Below are positions 23,406 through 32,700 of a stretch of 35,078 nt of DNA, one piece after another. Under the pieces are notes generated by a model. That model was not told where the DNA came from, did not search any database, and saw nothing but the letters and a program-made list of their open reading frames with translations. This stretch comes from Bacteroidales bacterium. GTDB lineage: Bacteria; Bacteroidota; Bacteroidia; Bacteroidales; WCHB1-69. The stretch's first letter is position 1. The number at the start of each line of letters is the position of its first letter. Made by a program: the position numbers and the translations under genes. The stretch is from assembly GCA_017962845.1 (NCBI GenBank), contig JAGCUN010000040.1, positions 1-35,078 on the forward strand, read 5' to 3'.

Positions 23406-24787
23406 TAGTAGGCGCCGCTGTTACGGCCTTTAATTCTTCCGTTCTTGGTGAATCCTTCATAGTGTCTCATCAGCAGGTGGGATTCGATCTGCTGGAGGGT
23501 ATCCAACACGACGCCGACCATGATGAGGAGGGAAGTACCGCCGAAGAACTGCGCGAACTGGTCGTTAACACCGAAGAGGGCGCGCACGATGGCGGGGAGC
23601 ACAGCCACAAAGGCGAGGAAGATGGAGCCCGGGAGGGTGATCTTCGACATGATGTCGTCGATGAACTGGGCGGTCTGCTTGCCAGGTTTCACACCCGGAA
23701 TGAAGCCGCCGTTCTTCTTCAGATCCTCAGCGATCTGTGACGGGTTGATGGTGATAGCTGTATAGAAATAGGTGAACAGGATAATCATCACGAAATAGAC
23801 GATGTTGTATCCCCAGCCGTTCGGGTTGATGAAGCTGTAGCCGAAGCCGCCTTCGCGGAAGTCGGCCATGCTGATGAAGGTGATGGGGAGCATCATGAGC
23901 GCCTGGGCGAAGATGATCGGCATAACGCCGGCCGCATTGACCTTGAGGGGAAGGAAGTTGCGGGTGCCGCCGTACTGCTTGTTGCCCACGATACGCTTGG
24001 CATACTGCACGGGGATGCGGCGGGTACCCTGCACCAGCATGATGCTGAAGAGGATGACCAGGAGCATGACGAGCAGCTCGATGATGAACACGATGGGACC
24101 ACCGCCGTTTTCGGTGACGCGGGCCTCGAACTCATAGCGAAGTGCGGAGGGGAAGCGGGCGATGATACCCACCATGATGATCATGGAGATACCGTTGCCG
24201 ATACCCTTGTCGGTGATCTTCTCGCCCAACCACATCAGGAAGAGGGTGGCGCATATGAGCAGGATGAAGGCGACAAAGGCGAACACCGAAATGCCGAAAA
24301 TAGAGGTGGACGGGATGCCAAACAGCGTGGTGTTGACCATGGTTTGGGAAAGGGCCGCGCTACCGTAACGACCGGAGAGGTTGCCGATGTAGGCGGGAGC
24401 CTGGATGGCGACCACGAGGATGGTGAGGTAACGGGTGATCTTGTTGATCTGCTTACGGCCGCTCTCGCCCTCTTTCTGCAGACGCTGGAAGTAAGGCACC
24501 ACCAGGGTGAGCAGCTGGATGACGATGGAGGCGGAGATGTAAGGCATGATACCCAAAGCGAAGATAGAAGCCTTGGAGAATGCACCGCCCGAGAAAAGGT
24601 CAAGCATACCCATCAGACCTTCGCTCGACTGCTTGGTGAAAGCGGACAGAGCGCCGGGGTTGACACCGGGGAGGACGATGTGGGTACCCAGACGATAAAT
24701 CAAGATGATGAGGAGCGTGTAAAGGATTCTCTTACGCAAGTCCTCAATCTTGAAGATGTTTGTTATGGTTTCAATGAATTTTTTCAT
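23405..24787 (-). CDS. secY: Protein translocase subunit SecY
   Basis: A 460-residue channel of the Sec translocon in the inner membrane, with ten predicted helices. Recognisable parts are RILYTLLIILIYRLGTHIVL in helix 1, ALGIMPYISASIVIQLLTLV in helix 2, QLTLVVPYFQRLQKEGESGR-type loop (QRLQKEGESGRKQINKITRY), and GTSLLIMVGVVLDTLQQIES and HLLMRHYEGFTKNGRIKGRN at the C-terminus. It is between rplO and map as usual. Confidence 0.98.
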   Translation of the reverse strand: MKKFIETITNIFKIEDLRKRILYTLLIILIYRLGTHIVLPGVNPGALSAFTKQSSEGLMGMLDLFSGGAFSKASIFALGIMPYISASIVIQLLTLVVPYFQRLQKEGESGRKQINKITRYLTILVVAIQAPAYIGNLSGRYGSAALSQTMVNTTLFGIPSTSIFGISVFAFVAFILLICATLFLMWLGEKITDKGIGNGISMIIMVGIIARFPSALRYEFEARVTENGGGPIVFIIELLVMLLVILFSIMLVQGTRRIPVQYAKRIVGNKQYGGTRNFLPLKVNAAGVMPIIFAQALMMLPITFISMADFREGGFGYSFINPNGWGYNIVYFVMIILFTYFYTAITINPSQIAEDLKKNGGFIPGVKPGKQTAQFIDDIMSKITLPGSIFLAFVAVLPAIVRALFGVNDQFAQFFGGTSLLIMVGVVLDTLQQIESHLLMRHYEGFTKNGRIKGRNSGAY

Positions 24788-24808
24788 AATGGCTGATTAA
24801 TGGTTGGA

Positions 24809-25276
24809 TTACTGTTGGTCAGCGGGGGCACCGATGATGTTGACGGAACCGCCGTTCTTTTCGATAGCCTCTTTGGCAGTGGCGGAGAAGGCGTGAGCCG
24901 TAACGGTCAGCTGGCAGCTGAGCTCTCCTTTACCCAAGATCTTAATCAGGTCTTTCTTCTTGGCCAGACCATTGGAAATCAGAACTTCAGGAGTGATTTC
25001 AGCAATGTTGGTCTTCTCGAAAATGCGCTGCAGCGTGCTGATGTTGATGGCGCTGTATTCCACACGGTTGATGTTCTTGAAGCCGCGCTTCGGCAGGATT
25101 CTATAAATAGGCATCTGACCGCCTTCGAAACCGATCTTGCGGCTGTAGCCGGAACGAGACTGTGCTCCCTTGTGACCACGGGTGGAGGTACCGCCCTTGC
25201 CAGAGCCTTGTCCACGTCCTACTCTTTTACTTCCTTTCGTTGAATTCTGTGCAGGTTTCAAACTATGTAAATTCAT
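24809..25276 (-). CDS. rplO: 50S ribosomal protein L15
   Basis: A 155-residue L15. The Gly/Arg/Ser-rich N-terminus (GSKRVGRGQGSGKGGTSTRG, HKGAQSRSGYSRKIGFEGGQ) and MPIYRILPKRGFKNINRVEY are diagnostic. The C-terminal globular part includes ILGKGELSCQLTVTAHAFSA. It lies 31 bases after rpmD and 21 bases before secY. Confidence 0.98.
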   Translation of the reverse strand: MNLHSLKPAQNSTKGSKRVGRGQGSGKGGTSTRGHKGAQSRSGYSRKIGFEGGQMPIYRILPKRGFKNINRVEYSAINISTLQRIFEKTNIAEITPEVLISNGLAKKKDLIKILGKGELSCQLTVTAHAFSATAKEAIEKNGGSVNIIGAPADQQ

Positions 25277-25307
25277 ATCTCTCTACTCTAAATAAGTTTA
25301 TAATCAA

Positions 25308-25487
25308 TTAAATTTCTTCAACGGTAACCAAATGTTTTACCTTCTCTACAATACCGAGGATCTGCGGGGTGCCCTCGTGTTCAACGGTCTGATGCATCTT
25401 TTTCAAACCCAATGCCTCAAGAGATCTCTTCTGACGCTGTGAGCGGTCGATGGAGCTCTTAACTTGTGTGATTCTTAGCTTTTTCAT
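25308..25487 (-). CDS. rpmD: 50S ribosomal protein L30
   Basis: A 59-residue L30, read directly from the sequence. It begins MKKLRITQVKSSIDRSQRQK, continues RSLEALGLKKMHQTVEHEGT and ends KVKHLVTVEEI. In nearly all bacteria rpsE (S5) lies directly upstream; here rpmD is the first gene of the operon and a promoter precedes it. That makes this gene the new front end of a split spc operon. Confidence 0.95.
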   Translation of the reverse strand: MKKLRITQVKSSIDRSQRQKRSLEALGLKKMHQTVEHEGTPQILGIVEKVKHLVTVEEI

Positions 25488-25600
25488 CTAATTTTGGTAT
25501 TTAAGTTATTACTAAATTTTCAAAATTCCAGCCATTTTCGGAGTTTTCAGCCCTTCCTTCCGCAATTTCCCTTCGCCCCATAGCAACCTTACACATTTCA

Positions 25601-25625
25601 TAATAAATTGAAATACAATTTATTA
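25601..25625 (-). promoter_or_regulatory. Stem-loop in the long rpmD leader
   Basis: A 10-bp stem (TAATAAATTG with CAATTTATTA) around a 5-base loop, about 110 bases upstream of rpmD. The 325-base gap 25488-25812 holds this hairpin, the promoter at 25679 and a second A/T hairpin at 25716-25737, but no gene. A leader of about 180 bases would allow regulation by a ribosomal protein, but no known motif was recognised. Confidence 0.4.
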
Positions 25626-25678
25626 CAACATCAGAAAACGCCTACAGCCCTTCAATGGCCTTGCATTTTTTAAGCCTG

Positions 25679-25686
25679 CAAATATA
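25679..25686 (-). promoter_or_regulatory. Bacteroidota -7 promoter element for the ribosomal operon
   Basis: Reads TATATTTG followed by CAGG on the - strand, an excellent match to TAnnTTTG. No clear -33 TTTG is seen. It sits about 190 bases before the rpmD ATG and supports rpmD as the first gene of its transcript. Confidence 0.68.
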
Positions 25687-25812
25687 CTATTTTTTTTGAT
25701 TGGAACGAACTTCATCGATTTTTTTCAAAAAAAATCGACTTTTCACCCCTTTTTGACCAAAATCACCCTACAAAACCATCCGAGAAGGGAATTTTGTTTC
25801 CATTTTTCCGCA

Positions 25813-26265
25813 TTATCGCTTACAACCCGAGAAGGTGGTATGCCCCACATACTCGCCCTCGCTGAGATAACGGATGTCCAAGGTCATGGTAGCCGTATAA
25901 AAATGCCCCTCCACCTTCAAGGCATCCACATGGGCGAGAAAATGCCCCTCTTCCAAACCACAAAGAGACAATAACTGAGACACCTGCGATGTGCTTACGG
26001 CACCTTCGTAGAAATAGCCCTCTTTGCTCCACTCGAGCTCCAGAAAACCATCCAGGACAAGGTTGGCGGGCGTACTAACGCTCTGCATCACCTCAAAATC
26101 CACCAGGGTGTCCAAGGCGACATTCTCCTCGCTGCGGGTGGTGGAGAACTGTCCATGATACTGCCCGGCATACGCGGCGGCCTTGCGCTCCCAACGGCTC
26201 TCCTTGCAGCCGCAGAACAGCACTACCGACAGACAAAACAACACGAAAAATCTCTTCATAACCAT
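25813..26265 (-). CDS. Lipoprotein, paralogue of the gene at 26373
   Basis: A 150-residue lipoprotein of unknown function. The signal peptide KRFFVLFCLSVVLFCGC ends in a lipobox with the lipid-accepting Cys near residue 20. The mature part is probably a small beta-barrel: AAAYAGQYHGQFSTTRSEEN, then ATMTLDIRYLSEGEYVGHTT. The order KES/KDS - AAA/AAAC - AGxYxGxF is shared with the neighbouring lipoprotein, so the two are likely tandem duplicates that have diverged. Translation may start at Met3 (26259). It has its own promoter 27 bases upstream and is followed by the gap before the ribosomal operon. Confidence 0.78.
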   Translation of the reverse strand: MVMKRFFVLFCLSVVLFCGCKESRWERKAAAYAGQYHGQFSTTRSEENVALDTLVDFEVMQSVSTPANLVLDGFLELEWSKEGYFYEGAVSTSQVSQLLSLCGLEEGHFLAHVDALKVEGHFYTATMTLDIRYLSEGEYVGHTTFSGCKR

Positions 26266-26291
26266 TAGCGATTAGACAAATTTTGTGACCG

Positions 26292-26299
26292 CAAAAATA
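26292..26299 (-). promoter_or_regulatory. Bacteroidota -7 promoter element
   Basis: Reads TATTTTTG followed by CGG on the - strand, 27 bases before the lipoprotein start at 26265. It lies just beyond the terminator of the upstream lipoprotein gene, so the two paralogues are separately transcribed. Confidence 0.65.
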
Positions 26300-26315
26300 C
26301 AATTTTTTTTCAAAT

Positions 26316-26349
26316 AAAAAAAGGAGAGAAGCACATTACCTCTCTCCTT
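26316..26349 (-). terminator. Intrinsic terminator after the first lipoprotein gene
   Basis: On the - strand a 9-bp perfect stem (AAGGAGAGA with TCTCTCCTT, 26321-26329 and 26341-26349) with an 11-base loop is followed by seven T. It lies 23 bases after the stop at 26373. Confidence 0.88.
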
Positions 26350-26372
26350 CTATAAAATGTGTAAGGATTCAA

Positions 26373-26837
26373 TTACTGCTTGGTACCGTTGAATCTGGCG
26401 ATCACCACATCGGTTTCGATACCGAGCACAGTGGCAGTATAATAGATCTTGGTTTCGACCGAACTGCCCGAAAATTCAGATCTCACACGAATCTTTTCAA
26501 TGGTAGCATCAGTGTACTGGCTGATACCAATCAGATTGGTGGCTGCGGTCAGCATCTCAGTGGTATAGGTATCCTCAGCACTTTCATACACACCCGTCTT
26601 TTGACGCTGCAATTCCACCACATACTCCCACATCAGGTTGTCCATGTTGAGGGGGTTCTGTTTGAAATGGAGCTTACCCTCTTTGGTGGTTGTGGTGTTG
26701 TCGCTGGTTTTGAGGATGTTGAAAGTACCACTGTAGGTGCCTGCACATGCGGCGGCCTCATCGGAATAGGGTGAATCCTTGCAGCCTGCCAATGCTACAG
26801 CTGCGATGCAAACCATAATGAAGAATAATTTTTTCAT
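26373..26837 (-). CDS. Lipoprotein, paralogue of the gene at 25813
   Basis: A 154-residue lipoprotein. MKKLFFIMVCIAAVALAGC is a signal peptide with a good lipobox (LAGC, Cys19). The mature part starts KDSPYSDEAAACAGTYSGTF and has alternating polar and hydrophobic residues suggesting a calycin-like or lipocalin-like barrel, which is only a structural guess. No enzymatic motif was seen. Its own promoter and terminator make it monocistronic. It lies between gyrA and the split ribosomal operon. Confidence 0.8.
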   Translation of the reverse strand: MKKLFFIMVCIAAVALAGCKDSPYSDEAAACAGTYSGTFNILKTSDNTTTTKEGKLHFKQNPLNMDNLMWEYVVELQRQKTGVYESAEDTYTTEMLTAATNLIGISQYTDATIEKIRVRSEFSGSSVETKIYYTATVLGIETDVVIARFNGTKQ

Positions 26838-26895
26838 AGTCTGATGTTTTAAAGTTATACAATATAATATTTATAAATTCTAAAGAACGGAGTTG

Positions 26896-26903
26896 CAAAA
26901 ATA
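26896..26903 (-). promoter_or_regulatory. Bacteroidota -7 promoter element
   Basis: Reads TATTTTTG followed by CAAC on the - strand, 59 bases before the lipoprotein ATG at 26837 and just after the gyrA stop. Confidence 0.62.
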
Positions 26904-26943
26904 CAACTTAATTTGGAATATTGTAATACCCTCGAAGAAGAAA

Positions 26944-29490
26944 CTACTCGTTTTCATCAAGTTGCACATTTTCCTCAGTGGTGGGAGTTTCGTTTTCGGC
27001 GTCAACGACAGTTTCGTCGGTCACCTCCTCCCCTGCTTCAGGCTCCTCTTCTTCACGCGGCACACGCGATACGGCGGCAATCATATCCTTCTCGCCCAAG
27101 TTGATGAGTTTCACACCCTGGGTGGCACGACCGAGCACGCGGAGCGTATCCACATGGAGACGGATGGCGATGCCGGAGCGGTTGATGATCATGAGGTCGT
27201 CGTCGTCGGTAACACGCTGGATGGCAATCAGTCCGCCCGTTTTCTCGGTGATGTTGAGCGTCTTGACGCCCTTTCCGCCACGGTTGGTGATGCGGTAATC
27301 CTCCAGCAGCGAGCGTTTTCCGAAGCCCTTCTCCGAAACCACGAGGATGTTGTCGTTGGGCGACTCGAGACACACCATGCCGATGACGTAATCGTTCTCA
27401 TCGGCGAGGGTGATACCGCGCACACCCATCGAGTCTCGGCCCACGGCACGGACGGTGCTCTCATGGAAGCGGACGGCCTTACCGGAGTGACCTGCCAACA
27501 GCAGCTCGTCGTCGCCGGCGGTAAGCTGGGCATTCACCAGATGGTCGTCTTCGCGGATGTTGATGGCGATGATACCCATGGCACGCGGACGGGAGTAGCT
27601 GGCCAAGGAGGTCTTCTTCACAATACCCTTTTCAGTACACATAATAATATAGTGTGAAGCGCAGTATTCCTCATCCTTCAAATCCTTGACATTGATGATG
27701 GCCTTGATCTTATCGTCGGGATCGAGCTGCAGCAGGTTCTGCACAGCGCGGCCCTTGAAGGCCTTGGGGCCTTCCGGAATCTCGAACACACGCAGCCAGT
27801 AGCAACGACCCTTCTCGGTGAAGAAGAGCAGATAGTGGTGGTTATTAGCGATATAGAGCTGCTCGGTGAAGTCGGCCTCACGGCTGCTGCTGCCCCGTGA
27901 GCCACGACCGCCACGGGCCTGCGACTTGTACTCCGACAGCGAGGTGCGCTTGATGTAGCCGAGGTGCGAAACCGTGATGGCCATGTCAGTATCGGCGTAG
28001 TTGTCCTCTATACGGAAGTCAGCGGTCTGGTAATTGATATGCGAGCGGCGCTCGTCGCCGTATTTGGCTTTCAGCTCGGTAAGCTCGTCCTTGATAATCT
28101 GCATCTGGAGAGCGTATTCTGAAAGCACGCGGCGCAAATATTCGATCTGTCTCTGAAGCTCGTCGAACTCGTTCTGGAGCTTTTCGCGTTCCAGTCCGGT
28201 GAGTTGGCGGAGACGCATCTCGACGATGGCGCGGGCCTGGATTTCAGAGAAGTCCCAACGTTCCATGAGGGTGTTGCGGGCATCGTCAACGCTTTGGGAG
28301 GCGCGGATGGCGGCGATGATCTCGTCGATGATGTCGAGGGCTTTGAGGAGGCCTTCGAGGATATGGGCGCGCTCCTCAGCCTTGCGGAGCTCGAACTGGG
28401 CACGGCGGATGATGACCTCGTGACGATGTTTCACGTAGCACTCGATCAACTGCTTGAGGTTCAGTGTCTCGGGACGGCCATTAACCAATGCCACGTTGTT
28501 GATGCTGAAGGACGACTGCAGAGCGGTGAGCTGGTACAGTTTATTGAGCACCACATTCGGGATGGCGTCGCGTTTCAGCTCATACACGATGCGGGTACCG
28601 TTGCGCTTGTTACTGAGGTTTTCGATATTGGCGATACCGTCAATTTTACCCTCCTTAACCAGTTCAGCAGTATGGCTGATAAGTTCGGACGGACCGACGA
28701 GGTACGGCAGCGAGGTGACGATGATGCGGGGTTTGGTGCCCTCATCCTCGATGGTGGCGTCGCCGCGCATGATGACGCGACCGCGGCCGGTAGTGAACGC
28801 GCTGCGCACACCGTCGTAGCCGTAGATGGCGCAACCTGACGGGAAGTCTGGACCTTTGATGTAGTGCATCAGCTCCTCGATGGAGATGTCGTTGTTGTCG
28901 ATATAGGCGATGATGCCGTCGCACACCTCGCCGAGGTTGTGGGGCGCCATGTTGGTGGCCATACCGACGGCGATACCCGACGAGCCGTTAACCAGCAGCG
29001 CGGGAATCTTGGCGGGCAGCACCGTAGGTTCGTCGAACTCCTCGGAGAAGTTCTTCCGCATATCCACCGTGTCTTTCTCGATGTCGTTGAGCAGCTCCTC
29101 TGCGCACTTGCGGAGGCGGGCCTCGGTGTAACGCATAGCGGCCGCGCCGTCACCGTCCACAGAGCCGAAGTTACCCTGACCATCCACATAGGGCAGGCGC
29201 ATCGACCAATCTTGTGCCATACGGACCATGGCATCATATACGGCCGTGTCGCCGTGCGGGTGGTACTTACCGAGCACCTCACCGACGATACGCGCTGACT
29301 TTTTGTGCGGCCGACCAGCGAGAATTCCCTGATCCCACATGGCATACAAAATTCTTCTATGTACCGGTTTCATGCCGTCGCGGGCATCCGGCAAAGCACG
29401 GGCCACAATCACCGACATGGAGTAGTCGATGTAGGCCGTTTTCATCTGGTTTTCAATGTTAACCTGAATAATTCTTTCTCCGTCTGACAT
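26944..29490 (-). CDS. gyrA: DNA gyrase subunit A
   Basis: An 848-residue gyrase subunit that cuts and rejoins DNA to introduce negative supercoils with GyrB. The catalytic Tyr is Tyr121 in [12 protein letters not shown]. The quinolone region is [20 protein letters not shown] at 75-94, with Thr82 at the E. coli Ser83 position and Asp86 at Asp87. The GyrA box that wraps DNA reads QARGGRG (canonical QRRGGKG), which marks gyrase rather than topoisomerase IV. Six pinwheel blades follow, and the tail is acidic and Thr/Glu-rich ([20 protein letters not shown]). The ATG at 29490 ([13 protein letters not shown]) is chosen; a TTG three codons upstream is unlikely. The promoter is at 29555. Confidence 0.98.
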   Translation of the reverse strand: MSDGERIIQVNIENQMKTAYIDYSMSVIVARALPDARDGMKPVHRRILYAMWDQGILAGRPHKKSARIVGEVLGKYHPHGDTAVYDAMVRMAQDWSMRLPYVDGQGNFGSVDGDGAAAMRYTEARLRKCAEELLNDIEKDTVDMRKNFSEEFDEPTVLPAKIPALLVNGSSGIAVGMATNMAPHNLGEVCDGIIAYIDNNDISIEELMHYIKGPDFPSGCAIYGYDGVRSAFTTGRGRVIMRGDATIEDEGTKPRIIVTSLPYLVGPSELISHTAELVKEGKIDGIANIENLSNKRNGTRIVYELKRDAIPNVVLNKLYQLTALQSSFSINNVALVNGRPETLNLKQLIECYVKHRHEVIIRRAQFELRKAEERAHILEGLLKALDIIDEIIAAIRASQSVDDARNTLMERWDFSEIQARAIVEMRLRQLTGLEREKLQNEFDELQRQIEYLRRVLSEYALQMQIIKDELTELKAKYGDERRSHINYQTADFRIEDNYADTDMAITVSHLGYIKRTSLSEYKSQARGGRGSRGSSSREADFTEQLYIANNHHYLLFFTEKGRCYWLRVFEIPEGPKAFKGRAVQNLLQLDPDDKIKAIINVKDLKDEEYCASHYIIMCTEKGIVKKTSLASYSRPRAMGIIAINIREDDHLVNAQLTAGDDELLLAGHSGKAVRFHESTVRAVGRDSMGVRGITLADENDYVIGMVCLESPNDNILVVSEKGFGKRSLLEDYRITNRGGKGVKTLNITEKTGGLIAIQRVTDDDDLMIINRSGIAIRLHVDTLRVLGRATQGVKLINLGEKDMIAAVSRVPREEEEPEAGEEVTDETVVDAENETPTTEENVQLDENE

Positions 29491-29554
29491 TTTTACCAAA
29501 AAATTTATTATAAGTTAATGATTATCAATTATTTAATAAAATATTAATAGCATG

Positions 29555-29562
29555 CAAAGATA
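29555..29562 (-). promoter_or_regulatory. Bacteroidota -7 promoter element for gyrA
   Basis: Reads TATCTTTG followed by CATG on the - strand, a consensus TAnnTTTG, 64 bases before the gyrA ATG. The remaining bases to 29706 hold only AT-rich sequence and no strong terminator for the protease gene. Confidence 0.68.
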
Positions 29563-29706
29563 CAAAAAAATATCAATACAAGCCATTTATTTTTGATTTA
29601 ATGGAGAAAATTTTCTTCACCGATACCCCCTCGGTAAAAATTGGGGAGGGCGGAAATCGGGAGATTTTGGGGGTAAAAAGAGAAAATCTCAATAAAACAC
29701 TTTGTT

Positions 29707-32700
29707 CTACTGTTTAGAGAACTTCTTCACCACGATGCCGTCAACGCTGACGATGCGAACAACATAGACACCTGCTGCCCAGCCAGAAACGTTAATTTCG
29801 ACCTTTGGGGTATCGGCTTTCTGGCGGAAGAGTATGCGGCCGGTGGCATCATATATGGTCACATCGGTAATAGGATTGGCCGAATTCTCAGCCTGCAGCG
29901 TAAGGGTGTGAGTGACCGGGTTGGGATAGAGGGTTATACGATTTTCACTGTCATAGTCGGCGACACCCGTGGTCACATGTACAGCCTTGCTGGCCGTGGC
30001 GGTGCAGCCGTACTGTGTGGTTCCCGTCACGGTGTAAGCGGTTGTGGTTGTGGGTGCAACAGTGATGGAGGCAGTGGTTTCGCCCGTGCTCCACACGTAG
30101 GTGTCAGCACCATTAGCCGTCAGAGTGGTGCTCTCGCCAGCCACGATCTGCCCATTGCCTGAGATACTCACGTTGGGTGTCGGATGGATAGTCAGATGGA
30201 GCGTTACGAGGCTGTCGCAGCCGGCGGCGTTAGTGAGGGTGACGACATGGTCACCGGAAGTGCTGAAAGTGTGGCCTTCGTAGGTGAACGTGCCGCAAGC
30301 CTCTTCGGTAATTTCGTTTTCGGTGGCCTCTAAAATCGTCAGGTGGATGGTGACGATACTGTCACAGTTGCAGCTGGAAATGAAACTTTGGGTGTAGGTG
30401 CCACTTACATCGTAGGTAGTGTCATTCCAGGTGTAGGGGCCGCAATTAGAAATTTCAAGCGTGGTTTCGGAAGGCTCACCGATGTTGACAATAAGGGTGA
30501 GCGAGCTGTCGCAACCGGCAACCGTAGTATGTGGGTAGAAGAACTGGTCAGATGTAGCGTCCGTATCGAATGTCACATTTTCGGGCTCGTACGTATAGGG
30601 CAGCTGCGTGCGACACAGGTCGAGGGTTTCGGTACGAGTGTAGGTGGGATAGAGGGTGAGATGCAGCGTCACAATGCTGTCGCAACCATTGGCAGCCAGG
30701 AGGTGTTGCATATAATCGCCTGATTCATAATATGTTTCATTATTCCAAACATATTCACCGCAAGCTTCATCGCTAAACTCATTCGTGACATGGAATTTCT
30801 TGGTCACATTCATCGTGATGACGCTGTCGCAACCGCCGCCATATGTGATGGTATTAGTTTCTGTGCCTTCATCATCGAAGGTAATGCCGTGCCACACAAA
30901 CGGGAAATCGTCCTCGCACACGGCAGTATCCAGCGTTACAGCCACATCGTCGCAGGCATACCCGGCGATGCAGATGTCGAACTTCATATTGTTACGGGTG
31001 CCGGGGATATAGTAGTCCGGCTGTCCGACGATGGAGGGATTGATGGAGGTGTTGCTCTCTTTCAGGAGCGCCTTGCGATGGCTGGCATTATGGCAAAGGA
31101 AGCAGTACTGTGAACCGCCAGAGGCCACAGTGGTTCCCGAGTTGTTAAGCACAGCGACGACGAGACTGTGAGTGCCGTCGTAGTAGAATGGGGTCTGGAA
31201 AACAATTTCATTCCAAACCAAATTACCACTATGGAGCTGCATAGGACCGGAATAGACGAGGGTCATTTCTTCAACAGGAACGAAAGTGAAGACGAAAGTA
31301 TCCACTGCGGCGTGTCCCACATAGATGGAGATGTTGTTCAGTGTTTGGTTCGTGAGTTGGTAAGTTTGGAAAGAGATGCTGTTGATCTTGCAGGCTGCAG
31401 TGACTCCGATGGCATTGAGTTCGCTACGGGAGTACAGCTGCTGAGAATAAGAGTAGCGGTATGACTCTGCGAAGTCGATGGGCAGGTAGCGGGTGCCGGA
31501 GTTGCCGATGGTGCTGGAGATGTTACGGTTGTTGTCATCATTACAGCGGATGAGGGTGGAGAAAGAGGCGCGGGAAGACCAGCCACTGAGGGTATCTTCG
31601 CCGCACATGGCCTGCACATACACATCGTAGGAGTGTTCGGCAGTGAGGTTCTCGAAATGGTAAGGCGGCATGACATCGTAGATCATGGTACCTGTGCCGG
31701 GGGTGAAACCGGCAGGACCGTATTCGATGTTGTAGCCTTGCGGGTGTCCGCCAGAGGTCCACGAAAGGGTGGCCTCTTCTTCATCGACATCACTGATATT
31801 CAGATTGATGGGATAAGGGCAGTCGGAGCAGGCGTAATTTACCGAGAAGAAGCGACCCGGGGTGGGATTGTTGTTCACGAAATAGAGCGTGTCGTTGTCG
31901 GCATTACGGATGAGGAAGCGACAAACTGCGTCATTACTGCCGGAGAACCATTCGAAATGGAGCGAGTCCTCGCAGACATCGAAGGTATAGGTGTTGCTGG
32001 TGAGAGCGGGTGAGAGGGTGATGCCTTTGATGGCTTTATCACCCTGGTAAACAACCATATAAGCACCATTCCAACCATGACCATTAAGATTATTGGAAAC
32101 CTCGATGGTAATGGTGCAGGATTCGCCGTCGCAGACAGGACGGTTGGGCTGGATGCCGAAGATGGCATCCTGGCCGGAGCTATATTCGTGAACATTGGTG
32201 CCGCTGACGGTGAAGTAGCCGTTACCGCTTCCGCCCCATCCGAAGTTGAAATGGAAGTAGTTGGTATTGTCGTATCCGTCGCAGAGGAAAGCATGGCCGC
32301 CTTCGCTGCTGGAACCGCTATAGGAGAGGGGCATTCCTCCGTCAAGATTGGCTTTCAGCATATTCTGCCACTGGGTAACGGTGTATTGCGAGAGGTACTT
32401 CATCCCTTCGCACGAGTAGTCGAAATAATGGCTGAAGGCATACGGGAGGTCTTCCGAGTAAGCACCACTGCCGGTGCAACCGTACATCATCTCCACGGCC
32501 ACGCCGCAATGGTAGGAGAGGCGGGCCACCTGCTGGCGCATCAGCGAGTTGGTACTGGCATCGATGGAGGTGGGCATGAGTTCATAGAGATAAACGGTAT
32601 TGCCGAAGTCGGCGGAGAGGGTGCCGAGGTCGGCGTTGTTATCCATGGCATAGGCGTGGTAGGAGTGCGAGCCGGTGCCTCGCACGGGCCACTCCCAGAA

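Noticed and set aside
26893..27657. 254-codon open frame on the + strand
   Set aside because: It is antisense to gyrA.
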